From an uncultured Collinsella sp. (GTDB lineage: Bacteria; Actinomycetota; Coriobacteriia; Coriobacteriales; Coriobacteriaceae), in contig CAKUEZ010000134.1 of assembly GCA_934646965.1 (NCBI GenBank), positions 1-5,221 of the forward strand: DNA of 5,221 nt. Direction: 5' to 3'. The notes under the pieces are model-generated. The model was not told the DNA's origin. It worked only from the letters and a program-made list of their open reading frames with translations, and made no database searches. Each line of letters opens with the position of its first letter. Positions within the stretch are counted from its first letter, which is position 1. The position numbers and the translations under genes are program-made. This document shows positions 1 through 5,221 of the stretch, piece by piece.

Positions 1-941
1 TCGCCCACGTTGAGCGACACAATCGCCGAGCGTATCGGCTGGTCAAAGGAGCCGTAGAGCGTAATGCCCGGAATCTCGCGTACGCCAGCCAGGAAGCAGT
101 CGGCCAGCTCACACTCGTGGGCAGCGATCGCCTCGACTCCGCCCTGGGCCTCGATAAAGTCGAGGCCCGCGGAAAGGCCGGCGATGCCATGCCCGTTGAG
201 CGTTCCGGCCTCCAAGCGCGTGGGCCACTCCATCGGTTGCAGTGCATCGAAGCTGTGCACGCCCGTGCCGCCCATGGCCCACGGCACCACGTCGACGTCC
301 TCCGCCACAGCCAGGCCACCGGTGCCCTGCGGGCCCATCAGTCCCTTGTGGCCGGTAAAGCACACGATATCGAGCCCCATGGCCTGCATGTCAATCTTTG
401 CCGCACCGGCAGACTGCGACGCATCGACAATCAGGAGTGCACCAACCGCATGTGCCATTGCCGCCACGCGCGCAACATCAACAGCGTTGCCAGTCACGTT
501 GGAGGCGTGCGTCACCACCACGGCACGCGTACCCGGCGTCACCAGGCGCTCAAGCTCGTCATAGTCGAGTACGCCGTTCGCATCGCAGCCGACATGTTCA
601 ACGGTAACGCCCCGCTCCGCCGCAAGACGATTGAGTGGACGCAGCACGGAGTTATGCTCGAGCACCGTCGCGACCACGCGGTCACCGGGGCGCACCACGC
701 CGTTGATGGCGGTGTTGAGCGCCGCCGTCGAGTTGGGCGTAAAGCACACATGGTCGGCCCGCGGGCAACCCAGCAGGCGCGCGAGCTTGGCACGACAGCC
801 GTGGATGGTGCGCGCGGCATCGAGTGCACCCGATGTGGCACCGCGCCCGGCATTGCCGAGCGAACACATCGCCTGCGTCACGGCATCGATCACCGTCTGC
901 GGCTTATGCATGGTCGTCGCCGCGTTATCCAGGTAGATCAT
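1..941 (-). CDS. Class V aminotransferase-fold cysteine desulfurase (selenium-cluster type), partial: C-terminus off the window
   Basis: A PLP enzyme expected to remove sulfur or selenium from L-cysteine or L-selenocysteine and pass it on as an enzyme-bound persulfide or perselenide. The reading frame is open from the ATG at 941 to the window edge: 313 residues of a family usually near 380. N-terminus MIYLDNAATT is the family signature. Also seen: EHNS around residues 95-98 (His96), IVDASQSAGA around 171-180 with Asp173 and Gln176 contacting PLP, FTGHKGLMGPQG around 195-206 with Lys199 as the Schiff-base lysine, and LEAGTLNGHG around 243-252. The loop with the catalytic cysteine lies beyond the left edge, so activity cannot be confirmed. 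The start overlaps the DUF3343 stop in an ATGA, suggesting translational coupling. By context and style it matches the SelD/YedF-associated desulfurases (TIGR01977-like) better than IscS or SufS. Gene identity is secure; selenium preference is inferred. Confidence 0.9.
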   Translation of the reverse strand, partial: MIYLDNAATTMHKPQTVIDAVTQAMCSLGNAGRGATSGALDAARTIHGCRAKLARLLGCPRADHVCFTPNSTAALNTAINGVVRPGDRVVATVLEHNSVLRPLNRLAAERGVTVEHVGCDANGVLDYDELERLVTPGTRAVVVTHASNVTGNAVDVARVAAMAHAVGALLIVDASQSAGAAKIDMQAMGLDIVCFTGHKGLMGPQGTGGLAVAEDVDVVPWAMGGTGVHSFDALQPMEWPTRLEAGTLNGHGIAGLSAGLDFIEAQGGVEAIAAHECELADCFLAGVREIPGITLYGSFDQPIRSAIVSLNVG

Positions 942-1189
942 CGCACGACCTCCCACATGTCGATCACGGTAAAGCCCTCGGTGGGAACGCCAGCCGCGGC
1001 AAGCTCGCCGCGCAGCAAATCCTCATCTGAGGGCAAGGCCTTCCAAGCCAGGCCGCAGCCGGCCGCGACCTCCCCGGGCACGGGAATCGTGCGTCCGGGA
1101 AGGCCACGTTCTGCGCACAGGGACTCGCAGCCCATGGCGGCCGCCGTGGTGGGAAACGTGATGACCAGTGCCGGGCGTTTCTCCCTCAT
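938..1189 (-). CDS. DUF3343 small protein, putative Se/S carrier
   Basis: An 83-residue protein of the DUF3343 (PF11823) type. It opens with a beta-strand LVITFPTTAAAM (residues 8-19) and carries the family core IPVPGEVAAGCGLAWKA (35-51), with Cys45 in the AGCGLA motif as the likely carrier thiol; Cys21 and Cys25 are additional. Such proteins recur beside SelD, YedF and a cysteine desulfurase and are proposed to relay sulfur or selenium; no reaction has been demonstrated as far as I know. I chose ATG at 1189 because it gives the usual N-terminus and has a purine-rich GGATGGGA upstream. The frame extends five codons further to a TTG at 1204, which lacks a ribosome-binding site. It starts 19 bp after yedF ends, and its stop overlaps the desulfurase start by 4 bp. 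Confidence 0.82.
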   Translation of the reverse strand: MREKRPALVITFPTTAAAMGCESLCAERGLPGRTIPVPGEVAAGCGLAWKALPSDEDLLRGELAAAGVPTEGFTVIDMWEVVR

Positions 1190-1208
1190 GGCAATCCCAT
1201 CCAATGAG

Positions 1209-1835
1209 CTACGGGCGCACGACGCGCACGGCCTGCTCCATCTTCTCCACGATCACGTACATGTTGGTGACCTCGCCCACCGCGAGCTGGTCCTTGATGC
1301 CAAAGTGATCGAGGCAGGTGCCGCAGGTAATGATCTCCACGCCCTGCTCGGCCAGGGCCTTGAGGTCGTCGAGCACCGGCGAGCCCTCGACGGTGAGCTT
1401 GGCGCCGCCGTTGTAGAACAGCATGGTCGCGGGCAGCTCCTCCTGCTGCGTCACGGCAAAGATGAACGCCTTCATGAGCTTGTGGCCCAGCTCGTCGTCA
1501 CCGCGGCCCATGCAGTCGGTGTAGACCGAGATGACAAGCTTGCCCTTGCCGGCGCTGGCGTCGCAGAAGGCAGCGCCGTCCTGCTCAGGGTCCGTCACTG
1601 CCACGGCGCCGGCGGTCGCGACGGTCACGTACCACTCGACGTCAGAAACCTTCTCGACCGAGGCCGTGCAGCCCTTCTCCTGCGCCATCTTGGAGATATT
1701 CTTGACGGCGGTCTCGTTATCGACCGAGGTCACGACAGCGCCCTCGCCATCGAGCTGCTTGAGCGCCTTAAGGGTCTTAACGACGGGCAGCGGGCAGGCA
1801 TCGCCCATGGCGTTAACTTCAATCTTAGTAGACAT
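1209..1835 (-). CDS. yedF: YedF, selenium-metabolism two-domain sulfurtransferase-like protein
   Basis: A 208-residue cytoplasmic protein. Residues 1-75 are a TusA/SirA-like domain with the CPLP motif, Cys14 being the expected persulfide or perselenide carrier. After a linker, residues 98-205 form a DsrE-like domain containing VYTDCMGRGDDELGHKLM (104-121, Cys108), then LFYNGGAKL (139-147) and IITCGTCLDHFGI (168-180, with Cys171 and Cys174), then the typical YVIVEKM end. This architecture is the selenium-associated YedF family (TIGR03527-like) rather than stand-alone TusA of about 80 residues. It probably receives Se or S from the neighbouring desulfurase and hands it to SelD or to a cofactor-maturation protein; this is inferred from family and context. 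ATG at 1835 follows AAAGGA with suitable spacing. It begins 56 bp after selD and ends 19 bp before the DUF3343 gene. Confidence 0.93.
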   Translation of the reverse strand: MSTKIEVNAMGDACPLPVVKTLKALKQLDGEGAVVTSVDNETAVKNISKMAQEKGCTASVEKVSDVEWYVTVATAGAVAVTDPEQDGAAFCDASAGKGKLVISVYTDCMGRGDDELGHKLMKAFIFAVTQQEELPATMLFYNGGAKLTVEGSPVLDDLKALAEQGVEIITCGTCLDHFGIKDQLAVGEVTNMYVIVEKMEQAVRVVRP

Positions 1836-1891
1836 AGTTTTCCTTTCGAGTTCATCGTTCTAAAACAGTACATAGTTCAATAAACGCGCCG

Positions 1892-2941
1892 CTAGCGGAC
1901 AACGCGAACAGCAGGACCGCCCGGCTCTGCCTCGCATACGCGACCGACAACGGCGGCGATGCGGCCCTCGGCATGCAGGCGGCGCGCAAGCTCATCCACA
2001 TCGGCGGCAGGCGCCGCGATGAGCAGGCCACCCGAGGTCTGCGGATCGTACAGCGCATCCAGCATGCCCGGCTCCAGGTCATCGTCGGCAGCCACACGTG
2101 AGCCAAAGAAATCCTGGTTGCGGTAGGCACCGGCGGGGATAATGCCCAGTCGCGCCATGTTGAGCACCTGGTCAAAGAGCGGCACCGCCCCCGACGTCAG
2201 CTCAATCTGCACGCCCGATCCCTCAGCCATCTCGCACGCATGTCCAATCAGGCCAAAGCCCGTAACGTCGGTACAGCCGTGAAGCTCGAGCCCCTCGGCA
2301 AGGCGAATCGGCGCTTCGTTGAGGGTGCGCATCGAGTCAAACATCGCTGCGGCCTCATCCTGCTCGGTGAGCTCGCCCTTAATGGCCGTAGTGATGATGC
2401 CAGAGCCGACCGCCTTGGTCAGCAACAAAGCATCGCCCACGCGCGCGCCGCTGTTGGCGAGCATGCGATCGAGCGGGACAAAACCGCTCACGGACAGGCC
2501 GTACTTGGGCTCATCGTCATTGATGGTGTGGCCGCCCGCGATGGTGCAGCCGGCCTCAACGCACTTGTCGGCGCCGCCCGCCAAAATCTGCCCCGCAACC
2601 TCAACGCCCAGGCAGCTGGGAATGCACAGCAGGTTCATGGCGTGGCTCGGCTGCCCGCCCATGGCGTAGATGTCCGACAGCGAGTTGGCTGCCGCGATCT
2701 GGCCAAACAGGAACGGGTCGTCGACCATCGGCGGGAAGAAGTCGATGGACTGAACGAGTCCCAGGTTTTCGCCAACACGGAAGACGCTCGCATCGTCGGA
2801 GGTATCGAACCCCACGAGCAAGTTGTCGTTGGGCACATTTGGTAAGTCACCCAGGACCTGGGCGAGGACTCCAGGAGCCAACTTAACGGCTCAACCGCTC
2901 GCGGCCGTCATAGACGTGAGCCTAATCGTATCCCCTGCCAT
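1892..2941 (-). CDS. selD: Selenide, water dikinase SelD (selenophosphate synthetase), a selenoprotein with UGA-encoded Sec17
   Basis: Makes selenophosphate from selenide and ATP for selenocysteine, selenouridine or selenium-cofactor synthesis. Read through one in-frame TGA it has 349 residues, matching E. coli SelD (347). The N-terminus is MAGDTIRLTSMTAASG, then U17, then AVKLAPG: Sec occupies the catalytic position (Cys17 in E. coli) and Lys20 is kept. Other motifs: TSDDASV (47-53), SLSDIYAMGG (about 87-96), GGHTIND (136-142), TDVTGFGLIGH (224-234) and DPQTSGGLL (299-307), covering ATP/metal-binding and structural motifs of the family. A plain ORF call starts at a TTG at 2881 and loses 20 residues including Lys20. 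ATG at 2941 is preferred because AGGAGG (2952-2947) sits 5 nt upstream and homology runs through the TGA. It lies 70 bp after yjiL and 56 bp before yedF. Sec incorporation implies SelA, SelB and SelC elsewhere in the genome. Confidence 0.93.
2847..2865 (-). promoter_or_regulatory. Candidate bacterial SECIS hairpin inside selD
   Basis: In the mRNA, 2865-2858 pairs with 2854-2847 in an 8-bp stem (UCGCCCAG with CUGGGUGA, one G-U pair) closed by the loop GUC at 2857-2855. The tip reads GGUC, as in the SelB-binding loop of E. coli fdhF. The stem begins 25 nt and the loop 33 nt after the UGA, within the spacing I recall for bacterial SECIS elements (about 16-37 nt to the loop). SelB is expected to bind here and deliver Sec-tRNA. 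Judged by eye; no folding energy was computed. Confidence 0.6.
2891..2893 (-). other. Recoded UGA codon, selenocysteine 17 of SelD
   Basis: The minus-strand TGA at 2893-2891 is in frame with both the ATG at 2941 and the rest of SelD, flanked by codons for Ser-Gly and Ala-Val-Lys. It falls exactly on the catalytic Cys/Sec position of the family. Upstream homology (IRLT...SG) and downstream homology continue without a frame change, so this is recoding rather than a nonsense mutation or frameshift. Confidence 0.9.
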
Positions 2942-2961
2942 CGATACCTCCTCTCATCGAT
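2940..2961 (-). promoter_or_regulatory. selD ribosome-binding site in the loop of a short hairpin
   Basis: ATCGAT occurs at 2961-2956 and again at 2945-2940; in mRNA the two can pair as a 6-bp stem. The 10-nt loop GAGAGGAGGU holds the full Shine-Dalgarno AGGAGG (2952-2947), and the first two bases of the selD start codon are in the stem. The ribosome site itself is certain; the hairpin is weak and its role unproven. Confidence 0.5.
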
Positions 2962-3011
2962 CAGTCATTTCTTCCCAGTATACGCATGAACGCGAATCTA
3001 CGTCCGGCATA

Positions 3012-3776
3012 TCAGACGAGTTGCTGCGCGCGAATCGCCGCGCCGATGGCGCCGGCAAAACGGGCTTCGGGCGAGGTGGTCACCGGCGAGCCCAGCAGCG
3101 CTCCCAGCCGCTCCACAACGTAAGCGTTCTCGCACAGGCCGCCGGTCAGGTAGTACGGGGCGCCCGCTGCCTGCCCGGCCATAGTCGCCACGCGCGACAC
3201 GACGCTTTCGATCACACCGCGCGCGATGTTCTCGCGCGGCTCGCCACGACCGATGAGGCTGATGACCTCACTTTCGGCAAACACCGTACACATGCTGCTG
3301 ATCTTGGTTGGCTCACCGGAGCGGGCAAGGTCTGCCATCTGCTGCTGAGAAATGCCCAGACGATCGGCCATGATCTCCAAAAAGCGCCCCGTACCGGCAG
3401 CGCACTTGTCGTTCATGGCAAACTTGGCCACGCGGCCGCCTTTAAGTTGGATGACCTTGGTGTCCTGGCCGCCCACATCGATCACGGTGCCGTGGTCGCC
3501 AAAGAGCGCCACAGCGCCGGTGCCATGGCAGGTGATCTCGGTCACGACCTTGTGCGCATAGGGCACGGCGACACGGCCGTAACCGGTCGCGACCACACGC
3601 ACGTCGTCGGCCGCCACGTCGTAGCCGGCCGAAGCAAGCTCTGCGCGCAGGCGCTCGGCCGCATCGACCGACGAGAACCCGGTTGGCTGCACACACGTCC
3701 ACGCCACCGAACCCTCTCCATCGACCACAGCAGCCTTTGCCGCCGTAGACCCGATATCGATCCCGATCCCCATCAT
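3012..3776 (-). CDS. yjiL: YjiL-type ATP-dependent activase of the 2-hydroxyacyl-CoA dehydratase/double-cubane reductase family
   Basis: An ASKHA-fold ATPase that, as a homodimer bridged by one [4Fe-4S] cluster, pushes low-potential electrons into its partner on ATP hydrolysis. At 254 residues it has normal family length. Seen in order: phosphate-1 loop GIDIGSTAAKAAVVDG (5-20), VATGYGR (62-68), phosphate-2 VIDVGGQDTKVI (98-109), Cys125 in NDKCAAGTGRFLE (122-134), Cys163 in SSMCTVFAESEV (160-171), and the adenosine-site region YLTGGLCENAYV (209-220). Cys125 and Cys163 match the two cluster ligands per subunit known for HgdC-type activators. ATG at 3776 follows GGGAG with 6-nt spacing; a second ATG is adjacent. 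The partner is almost certainly the reductase encoded just upstream, as in yjiM-yjiL pairs elsewhere. An activator of a true hydroxyacyl-CoA dehydratase is less likely because no two-subunit dehydratase is present. Confidence 0.92.
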   Translation of the reverse strand: MMGIGIDIGSTAAKAAVVDGEGSVAWTCVQPTGFSSVDAAERLRAELASAGYDVAADDVRVVATGYGRVAVPYAHKVVTEITCHGTGAVALFGDHGTVIDVGGQDTKVIQLKGGRVAKFAMNDKCAAGTGRFLEIMADRLGISQQQMADLARSGEPTKISSMCTVFAESEVISLIGRGEPRENIARGVIESVVSRVATMAGQAAGAPYYLTGGLCENAYVVERLGALLGSPVTTSPEARFAGAIGAAIRAQQLV

Positions 3777-3827
3777 GGCTCTCTCCCAATCTAAACATCA
3801 AAGACAGTGGCGCGTTCGGGCGCCTTA

Positions 3828-3937
3828 GCTCTAGGTTTCTCAGGTGCCGGAGATTGCCCCGAAAGAGGAGCGCAGCGTACTTTGGTACGCAAGCGACGGT
3901 TTGAGGAGCAAGATCCGGTGCCTGAGGAAGCTAGAGC
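3828..3937. repeat. Structured intergenic repeat, copy 1 (core 3836-3925)
   Basis: Bases 3836-3919 match 5138-5221 in the same orientation with 10 differences and no gaps. The element is nearly symmetrical about 3882/3883. It has an outer stem 3840-3851 with 3914-3925 (12 pairs, two of them G-T on the plus strand), a 2x2 internal loop, a stem 3854-3860 with 3905-3911 (one C-A mismatch here), and an apical hairpin GCGTAC-TTTG-GTACGC at 3875-3890 over a short CGC/GCG helix. In this copy the outer stem continues to 3828/3937 with one mismatch, which takes in the yjiM stop codon. It sits in the 154-bp yjiM-yjiL gap. No coding potential or U-run was seen. It could be a MITE/REP-like element or a structured RNA. 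Confidence 0.85.
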
Positions 3938-5094
3938 GTCTCGATAAAGGCGGCGATTCGGGTCTCGATCTGGCCCATGTCGCCGTTGCTGTAGTCGGTC
4001 TCGATCTTCATGTACGGAATGCCCGCGCCCTCGATGGCCGCCTGCATGCGGGCGCTTTCCACATTGAAGGTATGGCACGCCTGCAGCACGCTCTCAACGA
4101 CGCCGTCGGCGTGGTACTTCTCGCACATGGCCAGCGTGTTGTCCATGCGGCCGTCGTTGGGCGTCATGACCGAGCAGTTGATGTCCAGATAGCGATCGGC
4201 GATAGCGCGCAGGATATCGGGCGCGTCGGGGTCAATCATCATGGCGGCCGTACGCTCGCCCGAGCAGTCGTCCATGCACACGACCACGCCGCCGTTGGAC
4301 TCGATGGTGCGGCCGATCTTGTTGATCACGCCACCCACCGGGCAGCCGGTAATAAGGATGCGCTTGGTATCCGCCGCAACGGGGCGCTCGCCCGCGTCGT
4401 AAGCCTCGCGCAGGGCAGCGACCTTTTGCTCAAGCTGCTGCGTATAGGCCTCGATGTCGAAGCTAAACGTACCAGCGAACATGGTGCTCATCAGGTCGAC
4501 GCCGCTCATGGCCGCCGGCTGGTTGGCCTGCAGCGCAAACATCTCGAGCTGCGCGGCGCGCAGGCGGTTGCGGCGACGGACAGCCGTGCGCAGGTCATCG
4601 TCGGTAATCGTGATGCCGTAAAAGCTCTCGAGCTCCTCCTTGAGCAGGCGGCACTCCTCGTACCAGCCCTCGCGCTCGTAGGCGCGGTCGCGGCCCTGCG
4701 GCAAATGCAGAATGTACGTACGCTTAAGCTCATTGAGCAGCTCATACATCTTCTTCTTGCCATCGCAGGTGGTCTCGCCGATGATCATGTCGCTAAAGTA
4801 CGTAAACGGGCACTTTTGCGAATAGGCAAAGCCATAGGTCGACTTAATAAGCGGGCACAGATTTGCCGGCAGCACTTTCTCGGCCTCGGGAATCACCTCG
4901 TCGGACGTGCCGCACAGGGCCACGCTCGAGGCACCCGCAGCATCAATAATCTCAAGAGGCGTATAGCTGCACAAAAAGCCGACCAGGCGATTGCCAGCCT
5001 GCTTGTAGTCCTTAACGCGAATAAACGCCGCCTTGCGCTGCTCGTTGAATTCCTCAAACGTACGCGGCAACGGCTGTTCAATTACATCGGACAT
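3931..5094 (-). CDS. yjiM: YjiM-type double-cubane-cluster-containing anaerobic reductase (HgdB/D family)
   Basis: A 387-residue protein of the 2-hydroxyglutaryl-CoA dehydratase D-subunit family, of the single-subunit type whose characterised member (Carboxydothermus DCCP) holds an [8Fe-9S] double cubane and reduces small molecules with ATP-activated electrons. Signatures: [12 protein letters not shown] (39-50), [13 protein letters not shown] (78-90), [15 protein letters not shown] (106-120), [14 protein letters not shown] (248-261), [11 protein letters not shown] (271-281) and [12 protein letters not shown] (332-343). Cys42, 80, 110, 251, 277 and 340 are candidate cluster ligands, assigned from conservation rather than structure. 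[13 protein letters not shown] marks the double-cubane group rather than classic dehydratases. ATG at 5094 is preferred: AGGGAG lies 4 nt upstream, whereas the longer TTG start at 5115 has no ribosome site. Its stop is followed at once by repeat copy 1. The physiological substrate is unknown. Confidence 0.92.
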   Translation of the reverse strand: MSDVIEQPLPRTFEEFNEQRKAAFIRVKDYKQAGNRLVGFLCSYTPLEIIDAAGASSVALCGTSDEVIPEAEKVLPANLCPLIKSTYGFAYSQKCPFTYFSDMIIGETTCDGKKKMYELLNELKRTYILHLPQGRDRAYEREGWYEECRLLKEELESFYGITITDDDLRTAVRRRNRLRAAQLEMFALQANQPAAMSGVDLMSTMFAGTFSFDIEAYTQQLEQKVAALREAYDAGERPVAADTKRILITGCPVGGVINKIGRTIESNGGVVVCMDDCSGERTAAMMIDPDAPDILRAIADRYLDINCSVMTPNDGRMDNTLAMCEKYHADGVVESVLQACHTFNVESARMQAAIEGAGIPYMKIETDYSNGDMGQIETRIAAFIETL

Positions 5095-5098
5095 GTAG

Positions 5099-5104
5099 CT
5101 CCCT
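5099..5104 (-). promoter_or_regulatory. yjiM ribosome-binding site (decides the start)
   Basis: The minus strand reads AGGGAG, then CTAC, then ATG at 5094. It follows a run of six T (5110-5105). The in-frame TTG at 5115 is preceded by AGTCGAATTTC, with no purine-rich site, so the ATG is taken as the start. Confidence 0.75.
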
Positions 5105-5137
5105 AAAAAAGACAAGAAATTCGACTACGAAGACGGC

Positions 5138-5221
5138 TTTCCCAGGTGCCCGAGGTTGCCGTGAAAGAGGAGCGCCGCGTACTTTGGTACGCAAGCGACG
5201 GTTTGAACGGCAAGATCGGGT
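5138..5221. repeat. Structured intergenic repeat, copy 2 (cut by the window edge)
   Basis: Ungapped match to 3836-3919, with 74 of 84 positions identical. The apical palindrome GCGTAC-TTTG-GTACGC is at 5177-5192. The inner stem 5156-5162 with 5207-5213 is perfect here, and the visible part of the outer stem pairs 5148-5153 with 5216-5221. The rest of the right arm lies past 5221. It occupies the region upstream of yjiM, ending 43 bp before its start codon. Confidence 0.85.

Noticed and set aside
1202..1204. TTG at 1204 as the start of the DUF3343 protein
   Set aside because: It has no ribosome site and lies 4 bp after the yedF stop. ATG at 1189 gives the usual family N-terminus.
117..1883. 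A 588-codon open frame on the plus strand, with similarly long ones at 2823-3794 and 3844-5106
   Set aside because: They lie antisense to clearly recognisable genes, their translations show no family motifs and are rich in His, Arg and Ala as expected of shadows in GC-rich DNA, and the last one runs through repeat copy 1.
2879..2881. TTG at 2881 as the start of SelD
   Set aside because: It lacks a ribosome site and removes the catalytic residue and Lys20. Reading through the UGA to the ATG at 2941 restores a normal 349-residue protein.
3809..3824. GGCGC-GCGCC hairpin between yjiM and yjiL as a Rho-independent terminator
   Set aside because: The stem has only 5 bp and no U-run follows on either strand.
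3836..3925. Repeat copy 1 as a simple transcription terminator for yjiM
   Set aside because: No U-tract follows it on the gene strand, the helix is interrupted by internal loops, and a second copy lies upstream of the cluster rather than at its end.
5113..5115. TTG at 5115 as the start of the double-cubane reductase
   Set aside because: No purine-rich site precedes it, whereas AGGGAG precedes the ATG at 5094 and the shorter protein has a normal N-terminus.
5095..5137. A promoter for the cluster just upstream of yjiM
   Set aside because: I see no convincing -35/-10 pair; the T-run at 5105-5110 alone is not enough. The promoter may lie in the repeat or beyond the window edge.
3836..5221. The two repeats as a CRISPR array
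   Set aside because: There are only two copies, 1302 bp apart with a whole gene between them.

Overview
The window is a compact, GC-rich bacterial gene cluster. All six genes lie on the minus strand, so transcription runs from the right edge to the left. Gene content (selenium trafficking plus a double-cubane reductase with its ATP-driven activator) points to a strict anaerobe. High GC, codon usage and protein style suggest an actinobacterial gut anaerobe of the Coriobacteriia (Collinsella-like). That assignment is an impression, not a computed result.

Layout in transcription order: a structured intergenic repeat cut by the window edge (5138-5221); a YjiM-type double-cubane-cluster reductase (5094-3931); a second copy of the same repeat (about 3828-3937); the matching YjiL-type ATPase activase (3776-3012); selenophosphate synthetase SelD (2941-1892); YedF (1835-1209); a DUF3343 small protein (1189-938); and a class V cysteine desulfurase that runs off the left edge (941-1). 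Gaps shrink along the cluster (154, 70, 56 and 19 bp, then a 4-bp ATGA overlap). No convincing terminator is visible, so an operon is likely.

How the genes fit together: the desulfurase can release S or Se from cysteine or selenocysteine. YedF (TusA-like plus DsrE-like) and DUF3343 look like thiol carriers for reduced selenium. SelD makes selenophosphate. YedF, DUF3343 and this desulfurase family are known companions of SelD in selenium-cofactor systems. The two-component YjiM/YjiL pair delivers very low-potential electrons by ATP hydrolysis; its presence here suggests a reductive step linked to selenium, which is inference.

Two points stand out. First, SelD is itself a selenoprotein: a conventional ORF call loses the first 20 residues because the catalytic position (residue 17) is an in-frame UGA at 2893-2891. 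It is followed by a SECIS-like hairpin with GGUC at its tip and preceded by an ATG with an excellent AGGAGG site. Second, the two intergenic repeats are 84-bp matches (10 differences). The differences include three compensatory base-pair changes and none breaks a helix, so the repeat folds and the fold appears to be under selection.
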